Source: Euwallacea fornicatus
Taxonomy: Eukaryota > Arthropoda > Insecta > Coleoptera > Curculionidae
Assembly: GCF_040115645.1 (NCBI RefSeq)
Contig: NC_089552.1
Span: forward strand, 2,418,001 to 2,482,000
Length of the DNA stretch: 64,000 bases
Direction of reading: 5' to 3'
Part shown: positions 48,926 to 62,810 of the stretch, piece by piece
Position numbering within the stretch: the first letter of the stretch is position 1
Layout: each line of letters begins with the position of its first letter
Translations under genes and position numbers: made by a program
Notes under the pieces: generated by a model
Databases searched by the model: none
The model's input: the letters and a program-made list of their open reading frames with translations, nothing else
Told to the model about the DNA's origin: nothing

Positions 48926-51099
48926 TCGGATGCAGTGAAGACAATGAGCAATTTTCAAAAGTGCAAAAAAATTGTTGGTAAATGAAAGACTTATTTTATA
49001 TTAGAAGAATTTCAGTGTTTGTTGTCCAAAGACAATTTTGCTGTGCCTTTACTTCCGAAATATTTAGATTAAAGACCATTATTGCCACGAAACACCATAA
49101 AAACAGCTAAATATAGAGCACATTAGCATATTAGGAAGCATTGACGAGGCCTACTTAATTATTAACAAAGATACTCATCTACCCACTTAGCAATATACTC
49201 CACCTCTTAGAGCACAACAAGATTTCAACAAGGTTTATTAATACCATACTGTAAATATCTTTGATACATTCAACCTACAGATCGTTAAAAGTAACACACA
49301 TAGGACAAAAGTACAGTTGTTATCTTTTCTTTTTAAATAACTTGGTGCCGTTAGAGAGCACTCTCTTTGGGATATTCAATGACGAATCTGCTGATTGAAT
49401 TTTTCTCATGTGGGAGTCATCATTGTTTATCATGTCGTTACACAGAGTAAAATACGAAGTCCTGTCGTACACAAATCGCAAATACTCACAGGCGTAATCA
49501 AAACGGAGATGTGACTAAAAGGGAATCAAATAAGCGTAACGGGCGAAAGCGAGCAGACATAGGTCGCCCTAAAGGGCAAACATAAAGGTGGGAAAATGAG
49601 TTTTGTCCGTCTTTACAGCTGTGACGGTGGTGAAACCGGGACAATTCTTCCCCGTAATTAGTTTGAAATCGGGGGTTGAGCAGTAAACTCCACCGTCATA
49701 AAGTCCATCTGGTTAGGACGTGACGCTTTAAATAACATCTCGGCTGAATCGAATGAGAACTAAAACCCTTCACGGGTGTTAAAGTCAGCGAAACTGGTGC
49801 AGTTGCATCGTATTTAAACCAACAACTATGGCGAAATATAATTAATTTTCTCATTCAGTAATTGCACCAACACTGTTACAGGTAGTTAACTTGGGCGGAA
49901 CACTCTATTGCGGTAATTTGCACCGGAGTTGCTCTTGAAACTTTGCCTCCCCGAACAGTTTAACCAAGTGCAAACAAAGTTGTTGATGCCAATAAAATTA
50001 CATAATATAGATTTCGGCTGAATTGCCTTGAGGAGCTTACTTCGAATTGCAACTTCGAAGCTGGATCCGATGCGAGTTGTGATCCGGTACAAAATCGCTT
50101 CAACGGAAACTTTGGATATTATACTCAAACCATTCTGTTCAGTAATTTTATAATCGCCTCGAGTATCGCAAATATTATAAGAACAGCAGATATTCTATGC
50201 ATCTAGGGCAATTTGAGTGAATATCCAATATTGACATGAATATGAGGAAATTACATATGTTACATATCAAGAGCGTAAAGTAAGTCTTTCAAATCTGCAG
50301 CGAGCTTGCTGTCCGATGGCAAGGAGTCCCCGCAGCAAATCACTGAGGGACTAAAAAAATTTTTAGTCTCAAGGTATGTACGCTATTTTTTGCACTTCGA
50401 TTGATTTTTATTATTTTCATATAAACTAAAGTTGAGTGCTAACAGCTATCTACACATCGATATTGGTATCAATGCACGGTACCATGGAACGACAGGTAAT
50501 AACGATTATCGAGAAATGTCAATAATAAATCTCACGTGAATGCTAAAAAAATAAACTAAAAAAGAACTGAATTTAACCTGAAGTCATGAATTATACCATT
50601 TAGGGAGACTGCTGGTGAGGTCGTTGCAGCGATTGTACCAAAAAAAATTAAAAGTGATATATGAGAGATTTGAAACCGCTACCCTCTTGCCCTTAATGAT
50701 TATCGGCTATAGCTACCGTGGAAGCGAAAAGTGATATTCATAATGTGAAGAAGTCAGAGTTCCACGGCACCCTGCTGCACCGACCTGTTAGCTCTATCTC
50801 GGGACGGACCAGAAATTCCCTGTCTAGTTAATATGAGAAAATTGTCTTTCTATGATCCCAGAGCTGGTATTCCCCAATGTGTAAATTGTGTATTTACACT
50901 GGACGGCAAACAGCCGAAAGCAATTCTACAAAAACGATTTGGTTTAGCGGTAAAAGGCCGCATAATGTCAGTTTGCATAGCGACAAACTGCCTAATGCCG
51001 ACTCTGCATGAAACTACCCCTCGTTCGTTAGTTTGTTGATGTTACCTAGTTTCGTTTCAATAACAATTGTGGAAACACTACGTATAACTGATCGGAATC
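48926..51099. other. Gene-free stretch
   Basis: No supported gene. The part at about 49560-49920, with TTTAAATAACATC, ATAATTAATTTTCTC and other unique words, could be a further conserved element, but support is weak. Confidence 0.55.
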
Positions 51100-52620
51100 T
51101 CTTAATCCACCTGTTATGATATAGCTTTCGACTCACCAATTTCTCATGAACCAAACGTACTGAAGAAGTATAGAAGAATTGTAGGTGAAGTTGCCATTTA
51201 GAGTCAAGAAAAGGTCAAATTCCGCTCACGGAACCCGGGACTCTTGGCTAATATGGTTTGCCTTAATACAGTTATGTTCCCACGTATATCCTGGTCGATG
51301 AACTGAAATTCTCAAATTCGACTCTGCCTCGAAAAGGGCCTGGAACTGAACCTTTGGTCAGGTAGGGAAAGGTCGTGGCATATTAACCGATCTAAAAATA
51401 GTATGTATTCATAATTTTCTAATACTGTATCCTATAGTAAATTAATTTACATTTGTCCCAAATTAGTGGTTATAGTACGCCTTATCTTGCCGGTATTATC
51501 AGATTCTTTCTAAACATAGCTCTTTAGATTACAATTTTTATTGTGAATCGAGGCGCAGAACGCAGTTTTCAGAAGACCCAGCATTTTATGTTAAGGAAGA
51601 TTCTATCAATATGGTCATGTTTCCACGTACCCTAACCACCAATTCGTAGCTTCAACCATCTCTCTCGTGAGTGATGACATTCACTCTCTAGCTCGCGGAT
51701 AGGACAAACCGCTGAGTTTTCATATATCTATAGTTCTTTTACCTGGATACCTTTAGGCAAACTACCTCACTATTTTTTAATAATGTACAGATATTTGGTA
51801 AAGGCTGGAGCTGTTGAAAAATTATGTTTTTTTTTCAATGGAGGTGACGTTTGTACAACTTCATCAACTTTTTACTGGTACCTGGATTTGCAAAAAAGGA
51901 AAGGAAATTTTTCAACTCTATCGACTTTCATGCGCTATTTTCATCCTACATTAGTCGTATGATCTCAGGAATACGCCCTCGGACGCGCAACTCAACTTTC
52001 TGACTTTTACTCTCTTGAGAGAGCCTTGGCATTTCCTCCTTTATTCAAGTGTTGTATTCCCACGTACCTTCGTCGCGTTAGCTTTGCAACCCGGACTATT
52101 CGAAAATGAAACTTATTAATAAACCACTAATCCCGTTTAATTAAAATTGATATTTGGCTGAAATTCCCTATTTAATATACGTGCAAGTTGGTAAAGAAGA
52201 CATGTGGGTGGAATCCTCGCTCGATGCGCCAAAATAGAGCGATTGTCACCTGCTCAACCTGACATCTAGAGAATAAGTCATGTTCCCACGTGGCCTCTTA
52301 AAACATGGCCTTTTCACACCAACGAGGCAGGGAATTTCCGATCTACGTGCTTCCTTCCTCACTCAAGAAATTATTTTTTTTTTTATGAGAGAGTTAATTC
52401 TCACGTGCCTCCCCAAAATTTCCTTACAGACGCCTGTCTGAACATTGAATCAATTGATAATTTATTTGCCTCAATGTAATAATTGCCGAATTCCCTGGCA
52501 CAAGACCAATAATGGTTATAATACACCTAACCTTCCCAATCTGATACAGCTTCGATTCAAAAATTTTTCGTGAACCAAACTTGCCCAAGAAGTGGAGAAG
52601 AAATGTGGGTGGAGCCGCCG
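51100..52620 (+). repeat. Family of diverged repeats with TTCCCACGTA motif
   Basis: A 58 bp segment recurs at 51138-51195 and 52562-52619 (45 of 58 bases equal, ungapped; shared cores TGAACCAAAC and AGAAGAA), with a partial third copy near 52185-52216. Between them the word ATGTTCCCACGTA or close variants occurs at 51274, 51617, 52053 and 52280, with a weaker form at 52396. The units are irregularly spaced. Probably an old local duplication series or nested copies of one unidentified repeat; no coding function seen. Confidence 0.5.
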
Positions 52621-55600
52621 TTCAGACCTTCCGGAGAAGCCCGAAAGGTGCCGGAGCGACCCGACATCCTTCTGCCCGAGCTTGCCTGATGACATCTTCG
52701 GTCGGGTCCCACAGGCAGTCGCGGTGGATGCAGAACGTTCGTCGATTCGGTGTGTGTATGTTGGATTTTCTCTGGGCATTCTCGCGCAGTTCCCCGTGCA
52801 ATAACAACGGTAAATGTTTATGAAAAAACATTCAAATCCCGTGGATTTTCAGTTGGTTCCACGAGACTTTTCTGGGGAAATCGTCTCATTTCAATCGCCT
52901 AGAACAGACGCGACCCTCGTACCAAACGAACACTGACCTCGAAGAACCATGTCTTCAAGATTATAGTTTTTGTGTACCTTTACGATACATTGTTTCGTGT
53001 GTGGACCTACCTGGACCCGGTGGACTGAGCGCAACTGGCTGGTCCTCTAGGGCGGATAATTGGATTATTTCTTGTGGAGTGTCGAGTTTACTTTGATATT
53101 CTTGTGAGATAGTGATTTTATTTTGTTGGATACATGCCCATTTGGCGTCCCATGTTGGATACCGCTTTTTCAACCATCAAGTTCATGAGTAAGTGTCTAT
53201 ATAGTGTTTGGTGGTCGCATTGGACGCTTTGGTCATAATGCTATTGCTTAGCCATGCCTGCGAGATTCTGCTCAATTCTCTGGTAATGGGAGTAATTGCC
53301 CCAAATATCTTCATGAAGATAATACCTGGCTCCTACACCACGCTCGTTTATCTTTTATTTATCTATTTCCTACTCGTTTTCTATTTAATTATTTTCACTA
53401 TTAGTAAAGATTTATGTGGCTTAAATGCATATATGCAAAGTCAGAACCTATCCATTCCCCCTGCTGTTGAGAAGGCTATTAGAGGCTATCAGGGAGTGCA
53501 CCAAACAACGGCTTCATTGATTCGCATTAAAATTTCCAGTTTCGGCACTATTCAGTGTTTTTTTTTTTGAGTAATTACATTGAGCCTCCTATCCAGCCGA
53601 GGCAAAGTGAGGATTTATTGATCCCTGGTCAACTATGAAATTCATAAGAACTGAATGCGTATTGTCCCTCAGGGAGATTAAAAACGATTTTGTATGAGTC
53701 AAGGATTAGCAACGTATGAGAATCAGCTTGAATTAATCGACATGGGGACTTTATCAAATATTTGAATGCATATAAAAATCGTTAATTATTGATGGATGAA
53801 ATCGGATTTGGGATTCGACACGATAAGTAGCGCAATAAAGGCAACTGGGTATATTATATGATGAACCATCCCAATTCCTAGAAGGCTTTAGTTTATTGTG
53901 CTTTGAGGCAAGATTTAATCAGAGATCAAGACTTACAACGCAATTTAAAATTCGAAACAATCCTGAAAACATGAAGTGGCAGTCTCACCATTCAGACAAA
54001 CCATACAATGGAGGAAAGGAAACACCCTGCATTGAAGCCTAAGTATCCAGTACTGCATAACTGAAGCCCTGAGGGAAACAAATCTCCCCATCACAGCGCT
54101 TTCACCTGACGAAAAAATCCACAAAAAGGTGTGCATTATTGCATTCGATGATGAAACTAAAACGGAATTTTCCAGAAGTGATCCGTAAAATTGCAGCCTT
54201 TACGTAACAGATGAAAAAACTCCTTGCAACTTTCACAGTTATAACTCTTTCCGAGTTTCCGAAATACGATAAGTTATTTCCTCCCCGGTTTGTTTGCTTT
54301 TCTTTGGATCTTTAATGTCTGAAGATCTCCAAACGGAATATAATAATTAATGACCTTTGATAACCTTCCTGGCATAGGTTAAGATTAATAATTACTCTCG
54401 ACGAACTTGCGTTAATTAAGAAAAGATGTAAAATGACCTAAGTAATTGCCCACAAGAATGAGCGAGGACTAAACAACTTGTGTTCCAAATGGGTAGATGC
54501 AAATGCGTGGATAAAGCACATTTTAGTATAATACTAAAAATAGTATAATAGATGTGAATACTTGAATGACTCATTTATTGAAATGTGCGTGCCAATCTAT
54601 TATCTACAAAACATTCAAAGCATTTTTGCATTATGGAAATTATCTGAAAATCCTACCTTCCATTACCCTGTTCAAAGGGCGTCGATAGCTGAATTTATGT
54701 CTCTGTTAATACAATTAGTCAATATGCGTTACGAAAGTGATGCATAATAGTATTATGTTAAACTAATAAAGGCTGAGAATTATTAAATTTCTGAAGAATT
54801 TCTCTCACTTGCGGGAGAGCTCGCCATGTTATGCATATTTCTTCGCCGGCTTTTGAGCCATTTCCAGCAATTATTTTTCTCAGGAGTTTTACTGCAAATG
54901 AATTTTTAAAATGTTCTACTGCTTGAAGACACCACAGCACAGTTATATTTTTAAGGAGCGCTATGATAATTTTTGCAAATTGCCCTTTTTGCTAATCTGG
55001 ACTTCCTAAATTAGTCAAGCTAATGGCATTTTAAATGCGGAGTCGCATCAAGCGGTGATGTAAAAGATTTTGTGAACAGAAATAATAAAGAACACTAGAT
55101 GAAAACCGGCACTCCATTGAATTTTCCAATATGGAATCAGGAGGTGTTGTGTGAAGATCTGGGGGGAAACTGCTAATGACAATCTTCGGATAATCTAGAA
55201 GAAATGGCCAAAGACACGTGGGCAATCGTATGTCGCGAAAAAAGCCCATGGTAATATGATGGCATGAAACACTGTCTGAAATTGATAAAGAAATTCCCCT
55301 TTGAGGATCTATTTAATGACGTTAATGCCAGAAGAATGAGTTGAGCTTGATGTTTCGTCGAGGAAAGTTATCAGTCTTGGCTTCGATTTTGACACTCCTT
55401 TCATCCTCTTTCTATATCCAGAAAGCTATACGTGTTCAGTGGCGTCTAGAGGATTTAACATTTCTCGGTACACAATCGCGACATGGCCCATATTTTTGCA
55501 AACAATTTGATAAGACCAGGAAAACCTACCTGAACTTTCAATGTAACCGAGAACGGAACAATTCAATCTTTCACTCCACGTAACAAGCATTCGGGATTAG

Positions 55601-58600
55601 AATGAGATTTTTAGAATTAATTTTTCTCAGGGACGTACGCAGTGAAACTACCTTAAATTTCAAATATAGCGAGGCAACTTGCTGCTACTAAATAGCCACT
55701 TTTACATTGTGTTCCCATCAGAAATAAAAAGAATTTATATGCCTCTTGGAGTCAGATTTAGCCTCAGATTCTGGCACCTGCTGGTGAATAGCAGAGTCAT
55801 TCAGACCCATGATCCCAACTTCAGTCCCTATGGCCATTGTATTTTCTATCAGATTAAAGAGCATTGCCCTTGATCTTGTGATCTCGAGGTTGGCAAGTTC
55901 TCCAGGGACCGAGGCAAAATTCCCGAGCTCTTTAACCTGCGATAGCACCAACTGGTCCAAATGTTGATATCAAGCTTCTTTCCTGTTCGATGACTGAGCG
56001 TAGAATTTAGCAATATCGATGAGCAGGTGCATAATTTAGGTGGAGCGTCTCTCTTAGTTTTCTGCCATGAACACATTGGTGTGGACTTGAAGAAGGGGGA
56101 GAGATGCTGGGAGTAATTAGCGATGATGAGAGACTCATACGAACAGCGCCTAACAAAACTCAAACATGCACTGATTAATAACTGCCGCATTTTCACCAAA
56201 AGGCTTCATCCGTGAGAAGGTATTTTTACTATTTTTTATTGTGCTAAACTGTGGTTTATGGTTTTGCAACACCCAAGGCTAAGCTGTTTTGTTCTGGTAT
56301 CGTTGGTCTCGATTGGCTCACAGTGGATTCCCGATTTACATAAAAAATTCAAAATCTCAGGTTTGCTTAAGGTAAAATTCCTGATTGCCCAAAAAACAAT
56401 ATGTGAGTAACTTACCGCAGAAACAACAAAACACCCATACAATTTGCATGTTTATTAAGTTATGCTGGTTTAGTGGGCAATATTTTAGCACCGTCGCAAC
56501 TCGCTCGACTGCTGCTAGTTAGCAGGTACTTTCCACAAGTAATTTGTTTGTACCCGTACCAGAGGTTCTAGATAAGTATGGAGTCATGGAGGCTCGCGTT
56601 AGTCTCAATAGAGAATCAGAATATCATTAGTTAGAAATCGAATTGCGTTCGTTGTTCCCAGAACACACAGCGACGTCTGGTGACCCCGAAGAGTAAATTC
56701 AAGCCTCTTCTTTCGTTCATCTTCTTTATATCGAAGCACGTTGCTTCTGAAAACTGGTTCTTCGTTCGTCTTTCATGGTCGGTCGCTACGGTCCCGATTC
56801 TCAACATTTGGTTCCGTGCGACAAGCTCACTTCAGATGGTCGGGTTTTGAACGAGGAATGTCTTTTTTACCCCAAAGCAACATGAAACCATCTTAAAGAA
56901 CAATGTTATTAGCGTTCAGAAAGTGTTCGTTCCGGGACGTCGCGAGACACTGCCGTGCAATATTGATTTCATTTGGATAAAGATCTTGATTAATTGAGGC
57001 CTCGCTAGAACGTGTCAGTTCAATTTAAGTCTTGCAATTTAACTTCTGCGCGACTATTACCTTAACGATTCCAATGCTTGATGGCCTCCAGGTCGTTCTT
57101 AGAATTTAAATTGCCTAATCCAGTGGGGCCGTGCACTTCCTGCTACAATGAAGTTTTGTGGAATGGCACATGTACCATCTCCAAGTGGAAAGCAAATATA
57201 TAATATTTATAAGTAAATAATAGCGGATGAATTCTTTATGAAAACCTTGTCAATCTCTTCCCGTATCTAAAAAAAGTTCGTTTATTTTCATGTCGAAACT
57301 TTCAATGAAATTGTTGACAATAACACATTATATTAAAATGATGAGTCTGCACACACTCGGTGTGTATCCTGTACAAATATCTGCGCAGCTTTTAATGGTG
57401 TTTGCGTTTCTTCTTAGGGTTGGGGCCGATTTTTATTTGGACCCCGTTTTTCTGGCGGATCTCAAGTGCTTGTTTATTTGTTCTCGGTGAGCCATGATAT
57501 TTACCATGTCCATAAACCCTGTCAAGATAAAACTAAGGAAAAATCACGGTATGTCTCAAAGTCGGCCTCAAATGGGGCCGCAGGCCTCGCCCAATGAATT
57601 ATGCTAACTATTGTTTATCTCCTGTTTAACGATGATAAAAAGGTGGATTATCCAGTTGTAAACACGATTTTGTACTCTATTATACGGGGTTGGTTAAATG
57701 TTGACTGAAAGAGACTTTCCATCAATGTAAGGGATTAGCGCCTAGCCAAGTTTCCATTGCCAATATTGGCTAATCTCGATGTTAGCGAAGATCTACATGA
57801 GCCAACGCTAATAGCTGAGTCAGCTGTGGGTTGTGCACCTCGACAAGATTGTCATACGCGAAAAGCCACAAACCTCACCTTGCCGAGCGCCTTTCTAATG
57901 AATTTATAAACAAACAATGTTCGCGTCGTCTCATTTTGTCATTAGTTGGAAATCAATCATGACGCTTAATAGTTCCACACCCCTCGTTCTTATAACCTAT
58001 CCCTGAATTAATTGATTCAGCCCCTTGATGAATGACTCCGTCATATTAAAGGTAGCTGTCCTTAACTGCCTATTTGGGTCAAAAGCTTACCAATAGGGGC
58101 GATTGTGTTTACGCACGTCCCAATATAAACATCGCCCGTCACAGTTTGTGAGTGGATTATCAAGAGTTACTGTGGGGGTGGGTTTCCTTTCCCTTGGGTA
58201 CGACGTAGGTTCAGATCCGAGCAAGAGAAAAATTGAAATTCTGGCAATTTTCAAGAAAAAGGTATATTGCCCCACGTCTTGTTGGTGTTCTTCTGGGTAG
58301 GAATTCATGGAGTTAAGCAGTCTCGGATTTTTGGAAATATCTACTTGAAAAGATAAACTTCAGGTACTTTCAAGGGCAAGAATAATGGGCTGCTAAAGGA
58401 TAAAGCTAGTTATACTCCTCAGATTTTTTGCCAGGTTAATTAGGTAAGACATACGTTAATGGGTCTTACTTGACTGTATGAGAGAAAGTTGCACGATAGT
58501 GTGAGGATGTTGGTAATTAAGATCTGCTGGAGCTTTAAAGCGCATAAAAAAATTTCTAACTCATATCGAAAGTTGAGTGCTTCCGGACATCAGAAATATG

Positions 58601-59614
58601 TTTAAATTCGAGAAACATTTAAATACTTGGATCTTTAAGCTATTATACCAAGCTGCTGGAAGTCGCATATTTTGCGCGCGAACACTGCTACAGGGTCGGC
58701 AAAAGCAGCATCTTTTCGATTTTTTTTATATCGCACCTGGTTCAATCGGATTATAATTTTATCTAAAACATCGCCTTTTTCCAATATCTCAATCTGATAA
58801 TTACTCCGAACAACACTTCTATTCTCGCTCACATAATTAGTGCATGCAGTTGATCCATGGCAACCCGTCTATCACTAAGAAAGGAGTTGGAAGCAAGCCA
58901 GATATACAGAGAAAAACAAAAACTAAACATTAGTCAAACCATTTCTAATGTTAACGCGGAGCGCTCTGCAAATTCCAAAATTCAGACTTTCGAAACTCTT
59001 TGACGAATGGAGATATGAGGGGAAGCAGAAAAAGGTCCCGAGACATGACTACCAACTTCGCCATTCTGATTCCCAATTTCCAATCGTTCCATGTCCGCAT
59101 CGATAATATCACTTATTCAATTGCGATTTAACGTATTGCAAATGGCTTGACCAATGTCTAGTTTAGGCTTGTGTCCGCGTACCTATTTTGCTTCCTATTC
59201 GTTTCTTACTCAAGGCGAAGTTGTCAAGGATCGACTGATGCCCTGATTATTTATGAGAGCGAGAGTGGAGATGTTGTGTAGGGCGTCGATATATCGAAAT
59301 TTTCAAAAAAGGCTATTTTTTCGATAAACTGATATTTTTTTGTACGAGTACATGGTTAGGGAACTTTCCTTGGGAGGCGTTGCGCATGGTAGAAATTTTA
59401 CCAAAAAGGAAAAGTCTTTTGGCAGACTCTGTAGCAAGTTTCTTAGGTAACGCATATAATGTTAAATTCCCTGATATAGTAGACCAAGAATGCATTTATC
59501 TTAATGTGTTTACCGCATTCAAATATTCTTCTTATTTTATGCGGCACTTAACTTCAAGTATCGGCTAAAAATCTTCATTGTGCGTTTTGAGAAGTCCACG
59601 AGTTAATAATAGAT
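52621..59614. other. Gene-free stretch
   Basis: Begins with a GC-rich patch (52600-52800) in which three plus or minus frames are open at once, a composition effect. The frame 53208-53570 (120 codons) is hydrophobic but matches no transporter I know. The minus-strand frames at 55718-56199 have no recognised domain. Nothing else was supported. Confidence 0.6.
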
Positions 59615-59681
59615 GATGACGATTAAAATCCGATTTTAATCGCCAATGGTAACATCTACAAAGGCGATGACGATTAAAATC
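59615..59681 (+). repeat. Palindrome plus direct copy of CGATTAAAATC
   Basis: CGATTAAAATC (59620-59630) and GATTTTAATCG (59632-59642) form a perfect 11 bp inverted repeat around a single C. A third copy, extended to GATGACGATTAAAATC, recurs directly at 59666-59681 (first copy 59615-59630). It could bind a dimeric factor or be a footprint of local duplication. Confidence 0.75.
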
Positions 59682-60279
59682 TGTAATAGATGAAACCACA
59701 TTTCCTGGGGTTGTATGTACTTTCAAGGCCTTAATATCTCAGTTTAGGTGCGAATTTCCATCTGCGGTCTGTTCGCAGAGGAAAAGTGTGTAGTCTCGTT
59801 GAACATCTAAATCTGCAGGTACTTTCCGGTGGAACGTTTATTTGAAATACAAGATCGAGTGCCTATTTATTTTAAGTACTTTCTTAGCTTAACGCACCAC
59901 ACGAATAGTTAGTCGACATAAGAATTTGACATTCTCAAGCTAAGAAAAGAATTACTTGATGCAAATTGAAGCTGTATTTCGATGCCATGTTTACTTAACC
60001 GAAATGTAGGCGAAACTACTGCGAAGAAAATTGCATTCTGAGTTAAAGAAAATATATTATACTGCGGTTATATGATCCTAAGAGTCTTCAGGGACGTACA
60101 TTAACTTTAGTTGAAACATTTAGCTACCACTGTGTATTCTTTCAATTTTTCCATTATTTATGCGAAAGCCCGCCCAGACTTTTCCCAGGTGCCCACCAGT
60201 GTTCCACTTCTGGTCGGTGTCTACATCACAGACTTACCAAGTGTACCTTTTACCTTGGCACGCCATAAATGAACGAAAA
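59682..60279. other. Non-coding stretch
   Basis: Nothing recognised. Confidence 0.6.
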
Positions 60280-60620
60280 AAGACATAATAACTCATTAAT
60301 TAGTAAAACATAAAATTAATACATCACTATATTATCTGGGCTTATAATAAATTCCGAAAAATTATGAAACAAACCTGACACGGGTCATATTTCATTGCGA
60401 ACGAACACGCGGCCGTTTCCAAGAACCGTCGTAAAGAAAGTCAACATCAATTAGTCAATAGTAAGCAATTAATGCGCTGTTTTAATTGCTGGCGGTTAAT
60501 AATTTTATGACAGCCCGTGCGAACTGCAGGAATTCCTAAAAAAACTAGTGAATAAATAAATGGGCATTATTAAGGACACTTGTTACCGCAACCAGATAAA
60601 GTAACCGACAGGATACGGTA
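60280..60620. promoter_or_regulatory. Candidate enhancer with Hox/Meis composite word
   Basis: Contains CTCATTAATTAGTAAAAC, GCAATTAATGCGC, TTTTAATTGC and GGTTAATAATTTTATGACAG. In the last, TTTATGAC (Abd-B-class core) overlaps TGACAG (Meis/Homothorax core) at 60503-60513. No ORF. Motif-based inference. Confidence 0.32.
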
Positions 60621-62319
60621 TAGTAAGGAGGTAAAAGTAAATATATTATACCTCTTTATTCAATGGGCTCTCGGCTTACTGCTATAAATATTTATTATTT
60701 ACATGGTCCGTTCCCACTGACCCATATTTCATTGGCAGTGTCCTTTTAATTAGTTAATGATCGATATTTTCAGCTCCTAAGTACTATTGATTGCTTTTAT
60801 GTTAGTATAGTATTATGGCCACTTTATGGCTCAAAGGCATTTTAATTAATGTGAAAGCTGATTCAGTCAGGAATTGAGAAATGTTCCATGTTACAGCGAC
60901 ATGCGAGGTGCGATGTGTAAATGGAAGAGAGCAATGACTTTATTGTGCATATAGAAAAATGGAGGTGATATTCATTGAGAATTACATAGCATGAATACTG
61001 TGCACGTAACGAGAGTAGGACGTTTGCACCATTTTTTCTGAGGGATTCCTCAAAGACGATGGAAATTCATGACAAAAGGAGATTTTCGCCTTGGAAACGA
61101 CATGGAGTTCTCTTTCAAATGATACGTCGCAGTGAATAATCAAGCATGGGGGCCGCCTCTTTTCCCCAATACGAATAAATCTGGAACTCTGGATCTCATG
61201 TCTATTTCATAGACACGATATTTGAAGTGTTCCTTCATTGGAAATAGCCTGCATCGAATGAGCCCACGCAAAGTAAAATCGGGCACAGGAAAATAAACAG
61301 CTAAAACCGTAAACAATTCGTGTAGTAAACCTCAAATTTCAGGAAGTCCAGGGGGAAAATGCATTGCCATGTAGCAACATATCTCTGACCTCACGATATA
61401 GTAGGATATTGTGTATCTAGAAGGAAAAGTAACACATTCTCGGCCGACGATGTAAATTGATAGCCTCGGCTGCGCCTCGGCTAGTAATCATCGAAGGCCT
61501 AGGTGTGATTTTCCTCCGAGATTTAGGTATTATTTGTCCTTCAGCTCAAGAGTAATTTCGAATGCCTAAACTTTAAGTTTAACGTAAACTGGAACAGTTG
61601 TACAGGAATATTTTCCCGCCTGTTATTGGCCCAACATGGACTGAATGGACCTACCCGGAACAATAATTTTTGCCCGACGAGAAAATTGTTACTTCCACGG
61701 GGATTACAGCAAAATAATTTTAATTTTAATTTCAGATACCTACGCTAAAAGTCGTGATAACAGATGGTTTTCATCTCGACTTCCATCGTAGACAATTTTC
61801 TATTAAATTGAGACCGCGCTGAGGAAAACCAATCAGCTGAAGAGTGGTTTTCCCTACGGAAACAACTATCTCGCACCAAGACATTAGTCAAATGAAGTTT
61901 TTCCACAATGCATGAAAGTTACTGATTCTGGAAGGTTTTTTTGCATTAAATTATTTTCGGAATTTTCGATCGAGTGCGCCTCTGTGAAGGAGATTAGTCC
62001 GGGCGAAAATGGAGTTTTTGCTTGGGAGCATATCAGGGACTTACAGAAACCAGGGTGAAGACATTGATCGGAATAAAGAATGCTCCAAAATTTCATATAG
62101 GTTTTCATGCAATTTCGATCGAATGGGAGCGCGAGAGATGAGTTGGAGGAAAAGTATTACGTAAGAGGAAAGTGCTTTCTTTGTCGTGCAATCCAGACAG
62201 TAAGCATAGATCTGAACTTAAATTCGTTGGAATGTCGCATTATGTCATTGCTAAATCGGATGTACGTTTCGGAAGATATGTCGAAAAATGATTTCCAATA
62301 CCTTTGATCGTTCAAAGAT
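60621..62319. other. Gene-free stretch
   Basis: Short frames only (for example 61884-62108 minus, 62107-62307 plus), none with a domain. Confidence 0.6.
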
Positions 62320-62810
62320 TATTCAATTTATTAAATTTGGGATCGAATTACTTTCATTAAATTTTATTAAATCGGGAGGAATTTAATACCATAATTACAT
62401 AACCGGGCAATTATCAGCCTAATTAATTTAAACAGGATTTATTCTGAAGGACTCTGTAATCTCGGTTGAAATTATATTCAATCAATAACAAATTCCATAA
62501 TGCGTCACATAAGATCACTTTAAATTCAATACGGCATCGAATCTTTACACAATTTTAAATCGGTGATTTTTTAAATCACCTTTCTAATTCTTTGAAATCT
62601 AAGTAAGTCTCATAATCTTATAGTGGTACCAAATCAAATTTAGTGTTAAATTATTTTAAATTTACTGCAAATCGACGTATATCATTTTACACCGATCTAT
62701 ACTCAGTTTTAATGGAATCTTATCTAATCCCCGCGCGTGATATAAGTCCTTAATACACCGATTTATTAAATCGCCTGCTCATCCCGTTTATTAAATGTTA
62801 TTAAATTACA
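62320..62810. promoter_or_regulatory. Homotypic TATTAAAT cluster with small palindromes
   Basis: TATTAAAT occurs at 62329, 62365, 62764, 62789 and 62799, with relatives CATTAAAT (62355) and GTTAAATTATTTTAAAT (about 62644). Palindromes GGTGATTT-TTT-AAATCACC (62562-62580) and CGATTTA-T-TAAATCG (62759-62773) use the same core. Repeated identical cores outside a simple tandem array suggest clustered binding sites for one AT-hook or homeodomain-type factor. Confidence 0.35.

Noticed and set aside
52516..52831. Five overlapping open frames in a GC-rich patch
   Set aside because: Simultaneous openness in opposing frames points to base composition, not coding.
53208..53570. Hydrophobic 120-codon ORF resembling a membrane protein
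   Set aside because: T-rich DNA gives hydrophobic codons by default; no conserved transporter or receptor motif.
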